Shown here piece after piece: positions 33,847-45,639 of a DNA stretch of 64,000 nt (within the stretch, counting starts at the first letter, position 1; the number at the start of each line of letters is the position of its first letter). The translations under genes and the position numbers were made by a program. The stretch lies in assembly GCA_029891385.1 (NCBI GenBank), contig CM057234.1, positions 20,136,350 through 20,200,349 on the forward strand. Direction: 5' to 3'. A model generated the notes under the pieces. That model saw only the letters and a list, made by a program, of their open reading frames with translations, was not told the origin of the DNA and did no database searches. Origin of the DNA: Erythroxylum novogranatense. Lineage: Eukaryota; Streptophyta; Magnoliopsida; Malpighiales; Erythroxylaceae.

Positions 33847-36800
33847 TGTTGGACCTCGTTTCCAGAACCCAACCTTTCGGAATCAAAAGCGTGATAGCAG
33901 AATTTTTCGAAATACAAACGTGGGTGAAAACCAAAGAAATCAAAAAGTGGAAACCAAAGGAAGCGGAAGCTTAAGGAATCAAGAAATCGAAAAGGCTTAG
34001 CGATCAAAACTCTTAATTCCGACATCTGAAAGTGCATACTTTATAAAAACGTTAGAAAACTAGGAAGACACACTTGGTCTAAACAAATCCAAAACGGTAT
34101 AGTTTTTTTTTTCATTACAACATCATTCAAAACAACTTCAATTTCCAATTGGTGTTCATCAATCCCACAACCTCAATTCATTTGCTTCTTCCTATTCAAA
34201 CACATCTCATATCTCATTTTTAAATAAAACTTATCTTTCTTTTTCCATAAAAATCTCCCACACACGTATATATACCCATAATTTATATACAAAACTCAAC
34301 AACTTAAACAGAAAACTTCTTCCGATACCTTACATTCGAATTCAACTCATCTCATCCATATACAAATTCATATGACATATCCATATACAAATATTCGAAT
34401 TCAACTCATCTCATCCATATACAAATTCATATGACATATCCATACACAAGTTCATATTTCAAAACCATACACAAATCCATATCTCATACACAAATTTATC
34501 TTTCAAATCCATATTTCATTAACTTCCTAAAATAAATGCTTACAAACTTTAATGGCATTCCAAGCCATGTTACATCACCAATATCAAAAGTCCAAATACA
34601 AAAGATACAAAAACCCCAAAATTCTTAACATATGCCTCAGATCTTATTCTTACAACAATCTAACTTAAAAACACATCATATACATAAACAAACGGATGTC
34701 TTGACTTTCTTTCATCCGATCTCCTGCTAATTACCTGGAGATGGGAATGAAAGGGGGGGTGAGCTTTACAGCCCGTGGGTAACATGCTTATAACAAAAAA
34801 TAAGCAAAAATTATTTTCAAAACTCATTGCCATTTTATAGTAATTTCACACTAGAAATCATCAAATACATATTTCTAAAAAATTCTCAATTTATCAAATA
34901 ATTCATGAGCAATTTCAAATCATGTATGCATCAAACTTATAAACACACATGAGCACATAAGCACATCAGAATGGTTTGGGTTGGTCCAGAAACAGAACGT
35001 ACTACACATTTCTGCATAGCGGTCCTATGTAGCCGTGAACTTATGGGAATCCTCAAAAGAGCTCCAATGCTACTAACGGGCAGGAGGGAGAAGCCTTTTT
35101 GACAAGTGCACTTGACAAACTTATGGGACCTAACTAAATCGACATAACATACATTTCACACTTGAAAGCGGATTACCCAACAACACTTTTCAAAAACTTA
35201 GTTTTCATAAATATGTCATATTTCAACACATTTCCATTCACAATTCCACAATTTCAACTAAATTCACATATCAATTTCTCAATCATTCAAAAACAAGGGA
35301 TGCAACAATTGTAACAATTTCTTAAATCATTCAAAAACAATGAATTTAACCATTGTAGCAATTTATCAAATCATTCGAAAACAATGAATTTGAGATCATT
35401 TTATCTTCTTGATTTTTTTTTGAAAACATATAAGTGGCTCATAATTCAAATTATAAACATGATACCCACCTTATTTCCATGCTTGAAACTTGTTCACACT
35501 CCTCTTTCCTTGCTCTCATTGCCTCTCTTAATTTTCTTCATTTAAGACAAAATCTCTAATCAATAGGAATTCCAAAATTGAGCAATTCATAACATATAAT
35601 CACCAAAATTCATCTTAGAAAACTTAAACCCATACTTCTCTTAAGCTATCTAAACCAAAATCTTTTCATAAATCCAATAAATCACAAACCTATTCTTACC
35701 TTAATCTTTCACCAAATGAGAAATTTCTTGGCTCATATGGAAGCTATCATCTTCTTCCACCTTTTTCCTTCTTGAAACAACTCAAAATCACTCTTAGAAG
35801 CTTAGTAAAATGAAAACCCTAACTTTTCTTTTCTTTCTTCTTTCTCTCCTTTCTCCACCAAACACACTCTTCTCTTCTTTCTTTTCTTTTGTTTCAATTT
35901 TCTTCCCAATTTTGTGCTTCTCCTTCCTTTAAGAAGCAAGACCACTCTTTTAATTACAAAAATGTCATTAATGAATGAGCAAAGACCACTTTGCCCTTAC
36001 ATATAAGCCTTATCACCATAAAAGCTTAAGTGGCTTTCCAATTTTGCCCCTTATGCATTCTGAACACTTTAATTCAATCTAATCCATGTCATATGATCTT
36101 ACTTACATTAACATGCTAATTACTCACAGTAACATGCTAATTAATTCCCCAAAATCATAAAATATAACAAAACCTCAAAATCATGCTCAACTTAAGAATT
36201 TTTTTAATCATCAAATTGAAGGAATTTGCTCACACTTCCTTCAAGATAATTGTTTCTCATTGTCTCAATTTTCTAATGAAACCAACATCATTCAATTTGA
36301 TTCAACATTCCAAAAGTTATACACCAAACATTTCCAGACTGTTCTTATACTAAAACATTTTCCTGCGCTTGATTTCCATCCAAACATTGATACTCTTAGA
36401 GACTGAATTGAAACATAATTTCATTAGAACATTTGTAGTTCTATCTCTCTAGTTTAATCCAAATTAAGAATCATCTCATTTGGATTACTAGAGCAAAAGT
36501 TATGGTCAAAACACTTTCAGCTCTTACTAATATGAGATTGAACACTATACCCAACTTCGATTCAGAAATTGAAAATCTTAGGGGCTGAATTGAAATTTGA
36601 TTCCTTTAGATAACCTGTAGATCCATGTCTCTAATTTAGTTTGAAGCAAGGATAAACTCGAGTGGATCTCTAAAAATCAAGATATCACTAAAATACTGAA
36701 ACATGTTCAAAAACATATCCAATTCATACTCTTTTAACTAATCCCCTCAATTTGATTCAATCAATCTTTTTCAAATTAATATCAAAACCTACAAATTTTT

Positions 36801-36894
36801 AGGGAGAGGTATAGGAGTGTCTTATAAATCCAACGCTTAAAAAATCGGGTCAATCGAAGGTCGGACGGAAAAGTTAGAAGCAAAATAATGGAAG

Positions 36895-37012
36895 AAGGTC
36901 GGGTCAGGTCGGACCGGTCGGGCCGCCACGGGTCAGGCCTGGTCGCCCTCGCGACCAAGTCGCGAGGCGACCAGTTCGCGATCGTGAGCAGGTCCCGATC
37001 GCGAGCTGCGAC
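36895..37012 (-). repeat. GC-rich palindromic cassette of LTR D
   Basis: Words ggtcgccctcgcgacc, gtcgcgaggcgacc and gatcgcgagctgcg, largely self-complementary. The left flank (ggtcaatcgaaggtcggacgg) is shared with S2 at about 3963-3985, and on the other strand with S3 at about 10310-10350. Confidence 0.65.
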
Positions 37013-37130
37013 TTTCTTTTTTTGTTTCTTTTTTTATTTTCCTTCTTTTCTTCATATGAAATTCTAAAATGCAAAACTTTTCACTTAGAACTCCAAAATT
37101 TTCAAATTTGGTATCCATGGAAAGAGAAAA

Positions 37131-40100
37131 TGTTGGACCCCGAACTTTTGATGAAAATTAGAAATATTAAAATGAATATTAATGAGAAAGATATTAGTGA
37201 GACAATTTATGAATTTAAGAAAAATTTATGAGAAAAGAATTGTTTAGTTTTGAGGACTTTGATATTTGATTGAATTTATATGGATTATGAGAGGAAAGAG
37301 AATGAGTTAATTGAAATGGGAGTGGAAAATCAAGAAATAAAGAAAGAAAGTGAGAAAATTTGAAAAAAATTAAGAAAGTTGAGTTTTGGAAATAGAAAGT
37401 TTGACTTGAGAGTTGACTTTTTGTTTGAGGCAAAATTTGATAAAATTGTCTTCTGAAAACTTGTAGTTTATGTCAAGAGCTTTCTGTAGTCATAAAGTTT
37501 GATATTTTTCGATATCGGAAGTGAGAGTTATGATCAGTGAAAGTTCGCTTAGAGTTTGACATTTTGAAGAAAAAGTTGACTTTTTGATTTAGGCAAAATT
37601 TGAGAAAATGATCAACATAAAAATTGTAGCCTCTATCGAGAGCTTTTTGTGGAAATAAATTTTGCTATTTTTCGATGTCGGGATTGAGAGATATGAATTT
37701 CTGAAGATATGCTTTGTTTTGAAAATGCTATTAAGTATAGATTTGTGTGTTCTATGCTTCGAGGCCACTCGTCGTATGGATTTAGTCTAAATTGGAGTAA
37801 GTAGTCTTCATAAAAGTTTTAGATGATATTTTTATCTTTCCATTGATATAAAGCTTGCAATTTTTCGATATCGGGGCTAGGAGTTATGAGCGATAAAAAA
37901 TTGGAAGTCGTTTAGGAAAAGCTGTTTTGGGCAGAATCTTTGATTGAGGTTTTGACCACTTTCAAGACCTAATTTGATTTTGAGTACTTTAGGGAATTTG
38001 TAGAGCTTCCTTTGATCTTTTTATTGACACCAAATTTGTCAAATTCTGAGTTCGGGATCGAGAGATATGATTTTTGAAAAGTTTGGTTTTGAAGTTCCGT
38101 TACTTTGTTTCTTTATCCGATCCCTTTCGTAATCTTTTGCTTATAATTCCTTCGTCCGACATCCGATTGATTTGATTCTTAAAGAGTTAGATTCATAAGA
38201 CAATTAAATTCATTTTTATGAAGAATTATGATTTTTAGGAGATTAAATGGAAAGAGATTGATTGAACCAAAGTAAGAGATTTGGTTATAGGTTATAAGTT
38301 AGATAATTTTCTGAACATAGTACAGTATTTTGCGATTTTTGGGAGCTGTACAACTCCGATTGAGTTGATTCTTGAGGAAAAATAAATTTAAGATATGGGG
38401 CTACAAATCATGTGAAGGGATCGAAATTTAATTTCATCCCTAAGATTGTCTATTTCTGGACTGAAGTTATGTTAATGTTCAGTCTCGGATTTTGTGAAGG
38501 TCCGATAGTATTTTGGCTATAACTTCTTCGTTTCTGATCCGAATTGAGTACGGTCAGTGGCGTTGGATTCGTATGATCTAGAGGAACAATTTTCAAGAAG
38601 AAAGTTTGTCCAAATTATTTCGTTTAGATGCTTTAAAACAGGACGCAAGTAGTCAGTTTTTCAAAATCCTATGCAGGGGCAATGGTGGAATATTGCTTAA
38701 ATGAAGGGGCATTTTGGTCAATTAACTATCATTAAATGACATGGCCATATATAAATGAAAGGGCTGTCGTTTTTGTGAAAGGAAAGTCGACATTGAGTGA
38801 AAAGAAGAAGAAAATAAGAAGGAGAAGCATGGAGAAGCTTCGGATGGTGTTGGAGAAAGAAGAAAAGTAGGGTGAGTTTTGGATTTCTCTTAGGTTCTTA
38901 AAGGATTTTGAAGTAGTTTCAAGAGGAAACATATGGAAGAAGAGGAAAACTTCTCTTGGGGCTTAGAATATCCGAAAATGGAGGTGGAAGAGGTAAAAGA
39001 AAATCTTTAAGTTTTAAGTTTTTTGATAAATTTTGGTGAGCTTTTGGTTGATTTAGCATGATTATGATGTGGGTTTGTGGTTTTTGAAGTTAATTTGAGA
39101 GATTTCCAAGTATGTTAGATTTAATTTTGGATTTTGTGTGAGTAGAGATTTTTGCACAATTTTAGAAGTTGGGGTTTTTGAAAATTGATGGCTTAGAATC
39201 ATGGAAAATGATACGGGTATGTGATTTATGAAAGCAATTTTGATGTTTATGCTTTAGGTGAAGTTTAATTTGAAAAATTATAAATTGGGGGTTTAGGCCA
39301 AATTAGAAATTTGGAGATTTTGTGAATTAATGGTGTAGAATCATCAATAATAGTAGGAATTGGTGAAATATGAAATCGATTTTGAAGAAATTGTGATTTA
39401 TGGTATTGAATTTGTGTAAATTGGTTTAGACCAATTTTGAAAATTGGGGATTTTCAAAATTGGAGATTAAAATAGCTTGAATATGTGAGGAATTGATGTT
39501 TTCTAAGCTCAATTTGAGAAATTAAGTTAATTATGATATTGAATTTGATTGAATTGGTTTAGGTTCAATTTGGGATTTGTGGATTTTAGAAATTAATGAT
39601 GTACATATCTTGGAATTAGTATGAATTGATGACTTATGCATCAAATTGAAGGATTGAGTTATTTATGAGATTGAATTTTGATGAAATTGCTTTAGGGAAT
39701 GTTAAATTGGAAGAAAGAAGGAGGCTTTGGAGCAATTGAGGCACAAAGCAAGTTGTTAGCATGGATATGAGGTGGGTAGCATATTTATATTTTGATTTGT
39801 AAGCAATCTATGAATTTTGAAAAATTAAAGAAAGAAAAATTTTGGATTTTGATAAATTAATGTTTTTGTAAATGTTTGAAAATAAAAGTTTGTTACTGTT
39901 TGGAATTATGATTTCCAAATGAGTTTTGGATAAAATTGCATCATTATATATGAAGTTTTAATAATTGCTATGGTTGTGCATTATTGAATTTTTGAGAATG
40001 TGTTATGTGTATTGGTTGAATATTGTGAAGTTATGAATGAAAATATGTCTGTTAGGACATGTGTGTGAAAAAAATCAAGATTTCGAAACGTGCCTTCGGG

Positions 40101-41702
40101 CAATCTGCTTGTTTTTAAGCATGAATATGTGAATTGTATGGGTTTGGTCAGGTCCCCTCCGTAGAGTCAGATCGCCTGTCTCCTCGATAACCTTCTCCGA
40201 TCGCCTGAAGTGGTTTAGGAGTTCGATTTGGACTCCCCTCATTCCTGTTGCAGATATGACCGCCATGCGGAATGTGCGATCGTCTATTAGACCGAAACCA
40301 AACCATTCTGTTATGTTATGTGATTTTTTATTTTGTTTATGTGCGTGAAATTTCTCTTATGTGATGCATTCATGTTGAAATTTTGCATGATTTGTGAAAA
40401 GTTTGAGAACTTGAGAAATGAAAGTGAATTTTTAATCATGAAATTTCAGAAACTGTTTATGAATGTTTTGAAATAAATGAAGATGTTGAAAAAAATCTTA
40501 GAAAATGTTGATGAAGGTTTATGAATGTTTTGAAAAGGTTGAAAATGAGTTTTTTTTATATAAAATTTCCGAATAGGAAATTGTTTGAAAAGTTTCAAAG
40601 TTTGAAAAAAAAATTAGCCCTTTTGGGAAAAAGCTTATGAAAAATGATTTCTGCTTATTTGTCAATTTATAAATGTGTTATCCACTTGAGCTGTGTAGCT
40701 CACCCCCCGCCCCCTTTCATCCCCATCTCTAGGTTTCGTGCAGGAGATCGGATGAAAGAATGTCAAGACATTCGATTCGATTTTGTATTATTTGGATTTT
40801 TGTGTAAATTGAGATTTTGGTATTAAGATTGGATATGGCTTAAATTGCCATGTAAGTATATGATTTATGAAGTTTGTATGTAATTGTGTATATTGGGTTG
40901 ATGTAAAAGAATGAAGAGATTGATGTACGGATTTACATTCTGTAATTGTAAATAATTTTGGAAATTGTATATGAAATTATGTATGATTTTAGGAAAATAG
41001 ATTGTTAATTGATGTGGGAATTTGATTGAAGTGATTAGAACTAAGTGTGTGTTTCTGCTGGTGTTTCGGATTCCGGACGGGAGGTTCGATGTTGATTTGT
41101 GTTGCTGGCTTGAGATATTAGAAGTGTATTTTGCCTTTGCAGGAATTTTTTTTGGGCTGTCAAAATACAACCGTTATGCTGCCCGATTTTCGGTAAAAAT
41201 CGGGTTAAGATAAGAATAAGAATTAAGAAGTTAGTTTGGTAAAGATGAGATTTACATGATTAAGACAAATTATATGAATTGAGTGTTATATGAGGATAAA
41301 TTTTCAAAAAGGAAATTGTATGGATTGATTATGATTTGAATGTGAATGAGTAAAGAGAGAAGGAATGAAATATGGGGAAAAAAATTTATACTGGAATTCA
41401 GATGGTTAGTCTAGGTTATCCAACGCGAATGTGTTTCCGATTCAAAATTTCGATGTGAGATTTCCGCCTCGCTACTTTTGGTTTGATTTGATTCGATCCG
41501 CTTAGTAATCCGATTTGCTTTCGGTTTCGCCTTATGTTTCGCTTTGTATTTTCCGATTCTATTCGTTCCGGTTTGTATTTTCCCTTTTGGTCGCTTTAGT
41601 ATTCCCTTTAGTTTGTGCTTCGCCTTGCATTATGTCTTCCGCATTTCGTTTTCCGTTCTGCTTTTCCGGTTGGGATCCGGTTCTCAAGATCGTGTCCCAA
41701 CA
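37131..41702 (+). mobile_element. Solo LTR L, gypsy type, inside the 3' LTR of D
   Basis: 4572 bp, starting tgttggaccccg and ending gtcccaaca, with a perfect target duplication gaaaa (37126-37130 and 41703-41707). It is related to D in landmarks (length, hairpin/pyrimidine/CAG module at 40687-40732, repeated 'ttttcgatatcgg' modules at 37440-38110) but lies in the opposite orientation. It has no GC cassette at the site where its relatives carry one (near 38110-38160). Confidence 0.9.
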
Positions 41703-41707
41703 GAAAA

Positions 41708-42600
41708 GAAAGCTCTACAATTTCTATGCAGAACTCAAAAACAAATTTGACCTCTATAGGGGTCAAAATTCACTTCAAAGTATCTGTCCCATAAATGTCA
41801 TCCTAAACAGTAACACAACTTTTAAAAATCATAACTTTATATTCCATTGTCAAAAAATTTCATGTTTTATGTCAATGGAAAGATAAAAACACATTCTAAA
41901 ACTTTTATGAAGAACTTAAAAGCAATTTCAACCGCTAAATGGTTCAAAATTTTAATCAAAGTTTTTGCCCCATAAATTCACCCTAAACCACATCCAAACT
42001 TCAACAATTCATATCTTTCACTTCCCACATCCAAAAATGACATATTATACACCATTGAAAAGCTATGAAATACCTATATAACTTTCAATAAGGCTACTTG
42101 ATCCAATTCAAACCATATTAGTCCAAAATTTGCCTTAAAGCACAACATCCACAAAACCTACCCTTATGGACATTTTCAAAAACAAAGCAAAATAATCTTT
42201 AGAACAACATCCAAACATTCAAAAGATCATAACTTTCAACCCCGAAATTGAAAAATGTCATTCTTTATAGCGATAGAAAGCTATCAAGAAAAACTACAAC
42301 TTTCATGAAGAGCTAAAATGCAAAATCTACCTTTAACTAAGTCAAATATCCACATATTTGTGGCTACCCTGTTAAAAAAAATCACCTAAGCAAATCCAAA
42401 TTTCAATTAATCATAATTTTCAACTCTAATGTCGAAAAATGTCATATTTAAAAAAAATCACCTAAGCAAATCCAAATTTCAATTAATCATAACTTTCAAC
42501 TCTAATGTCGAAAAATGTCATACTTTATAGCGATAGAAAACTATCAAGAAAAGCTACAACTTTTCTGAAGATTATTTTATCAAAATCTACCTAAATCAAC
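41708..42600 (-). repeat. Diverged tandem modules in LTR D
   Basis: About five modules of 170-230 bp. Each starts near 'gaaagctctacaactttcatgaagaac', contains 'tcataactttcaac' and ends 'aaaatgtcatactttatagc-atag'. The fourth module holds an exact-looking internal duplication around 'atcacctaagcaaatccaaa' (near 42380 and 42457). Confidence 0.65.
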
Positions 42601-43095
42601 CCAGAAAAATTCACAAAAGTTTATGATCAAACACCCAACACTGTTAATATTCATCCCAAAAATTTTCAGACTTTCTGATTCTCTAAAAACTAACACTTTC
42701 ACTATTTATTTCTTGCTTTTCAATTCCATTCAAATCAACTAATTTACTATACATGTTCATAGTACCCTTACATATACAAATTTACCCAAAAATCTCAACG
42801 TCATCAAAAACTAAAATCAATTCTTTTCACATCAATTTCATTAAAGCACCCACAACACATACATATACAAAACATCCATTTCATGCATTAACCTCAAACT
42901 ATCATTGTAATTACTCCAATTAACCTTAGCCAAATAAAACATTAAACACAACTTACTACATTCACTACCTAATCTTGTATATCATTCCATTTCATGAATT
43001 TTTCTTTTTCTTTGCACAAGAATAAAATCACTACCAATTGCTCATTTAATTTCATTTAAGACTTCTAATTTTCAAGAAAAATTAGGGGTCCAATA

Positions 43096-43109
43096 ATTCT
43101 TCCCCTCTT
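43096..43109 (-). other. Element D polypurine tract
   Basis: Reads aagaggggaagaat on the - strand, directly beside the 3' LTR. It resembles the tract of gypsy E (45622-45639). Confidence 0.75.
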
Positions 43110-43712
43110 AAAAAAATTTCATCCTAGAAATTCTTACCTGAGTAATCAAACATAGTCAGTAGACTCACTTGGTTTTTCAATCACTTATTTAGTCAAATCA
43201 CTTTCTTAACTAATTCCTCATCATACATATATCTTAACTCATTCACAATTATTTTTACTTCTTATGCCAATAACACCACTATCATATCATATCAATATTT
43301 CTTAACATATTTACACAATTTAATGGTCCAATTCTTAATAACCTTAATATAGACCAATACCATTCAATTCAATGCTTTGAACTTCTATATATATATATAT
43401 ATCTATCATTCATCTCATCTTTCAAGTGTCCTTTATTGCAACCCACATGTTTATATTCAAAATCAATTCAACAAAATTGTAGAAGTACAATCATCATAAA
43501 ATTATGATCTTAATTCCATTAACACCTTCTTATGATCGATCATAACTCGTCACCTTAATCAAACAATTACTTTGGTTCTTCAAATAATTCATGAAAATAC
43601 ATTCACATCATTATCACTTTCTCACTAATTCAATTCTATATTTTCAAACTCTTATCAATTACTCGTGCATATGACTTATACACATGTGCCCATGTAAGAT
43701 CCTAATATTGGC
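43110..43712 (-). other. Element D interior, non-coding
   Basis: Only about 600 bp separate the polypurine tract and the primer-binding site. I see no gag or pol sequence. Either D is a non-autonomous (LARD-like) element or its coding part was deleted. Confidence 0.65.
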
Positions 43713-43724
43713 GCTCTGATACTA
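43713..43724 (-). other. Element D primer-binding site
   Basis: Reads TAGTATCAGAGC on the - strand, one base different from the methionine tRNA site TGGTATCAGAGC. It lies 4 bases from the LTR end. Confidence 0.75.
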
Positions 43725-43728
43725 CTCA

Positions 43729-45273
43729 TGTTAGACCCCGTTTTCGGAACCTAACCTTTCGGAATCAAAAGCGTGATAGCAGAATTTTTCGAAATACAAA
43801 CGTGGGCGAAAATCAAAGAAATCAAAAAGTGGAAACCAAAGGAAGCGAAAGCTTAAGGAATCAAGAAATCAAAAAGGCTTAGCGATCAAAACTCTTAATT
43901 CCGACATCCAAAAGTGCATACTTTATAAAAACGTTGGAAAACTAGGAAGACACACTTGGTCTAAACCAATCCAAAACAGTATAGTTTTTTTCATTTCAAC
44001 ATCATTCAAAGCAACTTCAATTTCCAATTGGTGTTCAACAATCCCACCACCTCAATTCATTTGCTTCTTCTTATTCAAACACATCTCGTATCTCATTTTT
44101 AAATAAAACTTATCTTTTTTTTTTATAAAAATCTCCCACACACGTATATATACCCACAATTTATATAGAAAACTCAACAACTTAAACGGAAAACTTCTTT
44201 CGATACCTTACATTCGAATTCAACTCATCTCATCCATATACAAATTCATATGATATATCCATACACAAATATTTGAATTCAACTCATCTCATCCATATAC
44301 AAATTCATATGACATATCCATACACAAGTTCATATTTCAAAACCATATACAAATCCATATCTCATACACAAATTTATCTTTCAAATCCATATTTCATTAA
44401 CTTCCTAAAATAAATGCTTACAAACTTTAATGGCATTCCAAACCATGTTACATCACCAATATCAAAATTCCAAATACAAAAGATACAAAAACCCCAAAAA
44501 TTTTAACATATGTCTCAGATCTTATTCTTACAACAATCTAACTTAAAAACACATCATATACATAAACAAACGGATGTCTTGACTTTCTTTCATCCGATCT
44601 CCTGCTCGTTACCTGGAGATGGGAATGAAAGGGGGGTGAGCTTTACAGCCCGTGGGTAACATGCTTATAACAAAAAATAAGCAAAAACCATTTTCAAAAC
44701 TCATTGCCATTTCATAGTAATTTCACAGTAGAAATCATCAAATACTTATTTCTAAAAAATTCTCAATTTATCAAATAATTCATGAGCAATTTCAAATCAT
44801 GTATGCATCAAACTTATAAACACACATGAGCACATAAGCACATCAGAATGGTTTGGATTGGTCTAGAAATAGAACGTACTACACATTTTTGCATAGCGGT
44901 CCTGTGTAGCCGTGAAATTATGGGAGTCCTCGAAGGAGCTCCAATGCCACTAACGGGCAGGCAGGAGAAGCCTTTTTGACAAGTGTACTTGACAAACTTA
45001 TGGGACCTAACCAAACCCACATAACATACATTTCACACTTGAAAGCGGATTGTCCAACGACAACTTTCAAAAACTTAGTTTTCATAAATATGTCATATTT
45101 CAACACATTTCCATTCACAATTCCACAATTTCAACTAAATTTACATATTAATTTCTCAATCATTCATAAACAAGGGATGCAACAATTGTAACAATTTCTT
45201 AAATCATTCAAAAACAACGAATTTAACCATTGTAGAAATTTATCAAATCATTCGAAAACAATGAATTTGAGAT
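43729..45273 (-). mobile_element. Element D: 5' LTR, truncated
   Basis: Starts tgttagaccccg and follows the left LTR base for base with few differences (33847-35407 equivalent) up to 'gaatttgagat' at 45273. There it passes abruptly into gypsy E coding sequence. More than 3 kb of the LTR is missing. Confidence 0.88.
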
Positions 45274-45621
45274 GTAGGACTCCGGTGTTTTGGGATGAAG
45301 AGGGAGACAGAAAACTTTTGGGTCCAAAGTTGATTCATGATGTTTTGCATGTTTCTATGTTGAGGAGATACCGATCAGATCCTTCTCATGTCATTTAAGT
45401 TGATGAAGTTCAATTGAGTGATGATTTGAGTTATGAGGAGCTTCCAGTGCAGATTTTGGATACAAAGGAAAAGGTTCTCAGAAACAAGACATTGCAGCTA
45501 GTAAAAGTCTTATGGAGGAACCATTCGGTGTAAGAGGCCACGTGGGAGCCAATGGAAGCTATGAAGGAGACGTATCCTCATCTCTTCATTGATTTAGGTA
45601 AGAATTTCGGGGACGAAATTC
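45274..45621 (+). pseudogene. Gypsy E: C-terminal end of the polyprotein
   Basis: The + strand frame reads GPKLIHDVLHVSMLRRYRSDPSHVI, stop, then DEVQLSDDLSYEELPVQIL, DTKEKVLRNKTLQLVKVLW, RNHSV, stop, EATWEPMEAMKETYPHLF. This is the tail of a Ty3/gypsy polyprotein after the integrase core. The string L-V-K-V-L-W-R-N-H..E-A-T-W-E is typical of chromovirus-type elements (Del/Tekay-like). Two in-frame stops and the missing 5' part make it a fragment. It abuts the polypurine tract and LTR E on the right; the left edge is the junction with LTR D. Confidence 0.9.
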
Positions 45622-45639
45622 TTTTAAGGGGGGAAGAAA
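45622..45639 (+). other. Gypsy E polypurine tract
   Basis: Reads ttttaaggggggaagaaa, directly before the TG of the LTR. Confidence 0.85.

Larger units (their letters stand above)
33847..43095 (-). mobile_element. Gypsy-type element D: 3' LTR, split by solo LTR L
   Basis: Starts tgttggacctcg and ends ggggtccaata (a mutated ...CA end), followed by a polypurine tract. It aligns closely with the right-hand copy (43729-45273) over the first 1.5 kb. Without L and its duplication it measures about 4.67 kb. It contains a GC cassette (36895-37012) and about five diverged tandem modules (41708-42600). Confidence 0.88.

Noticed and set aside
43386..43405. (TA)n run as a regulatory element
   Set aside because: Simple low-complexity repeat; similar runs occur in several LTRs (22330-22380, 29340-29395, 59575-59700) without other signals.
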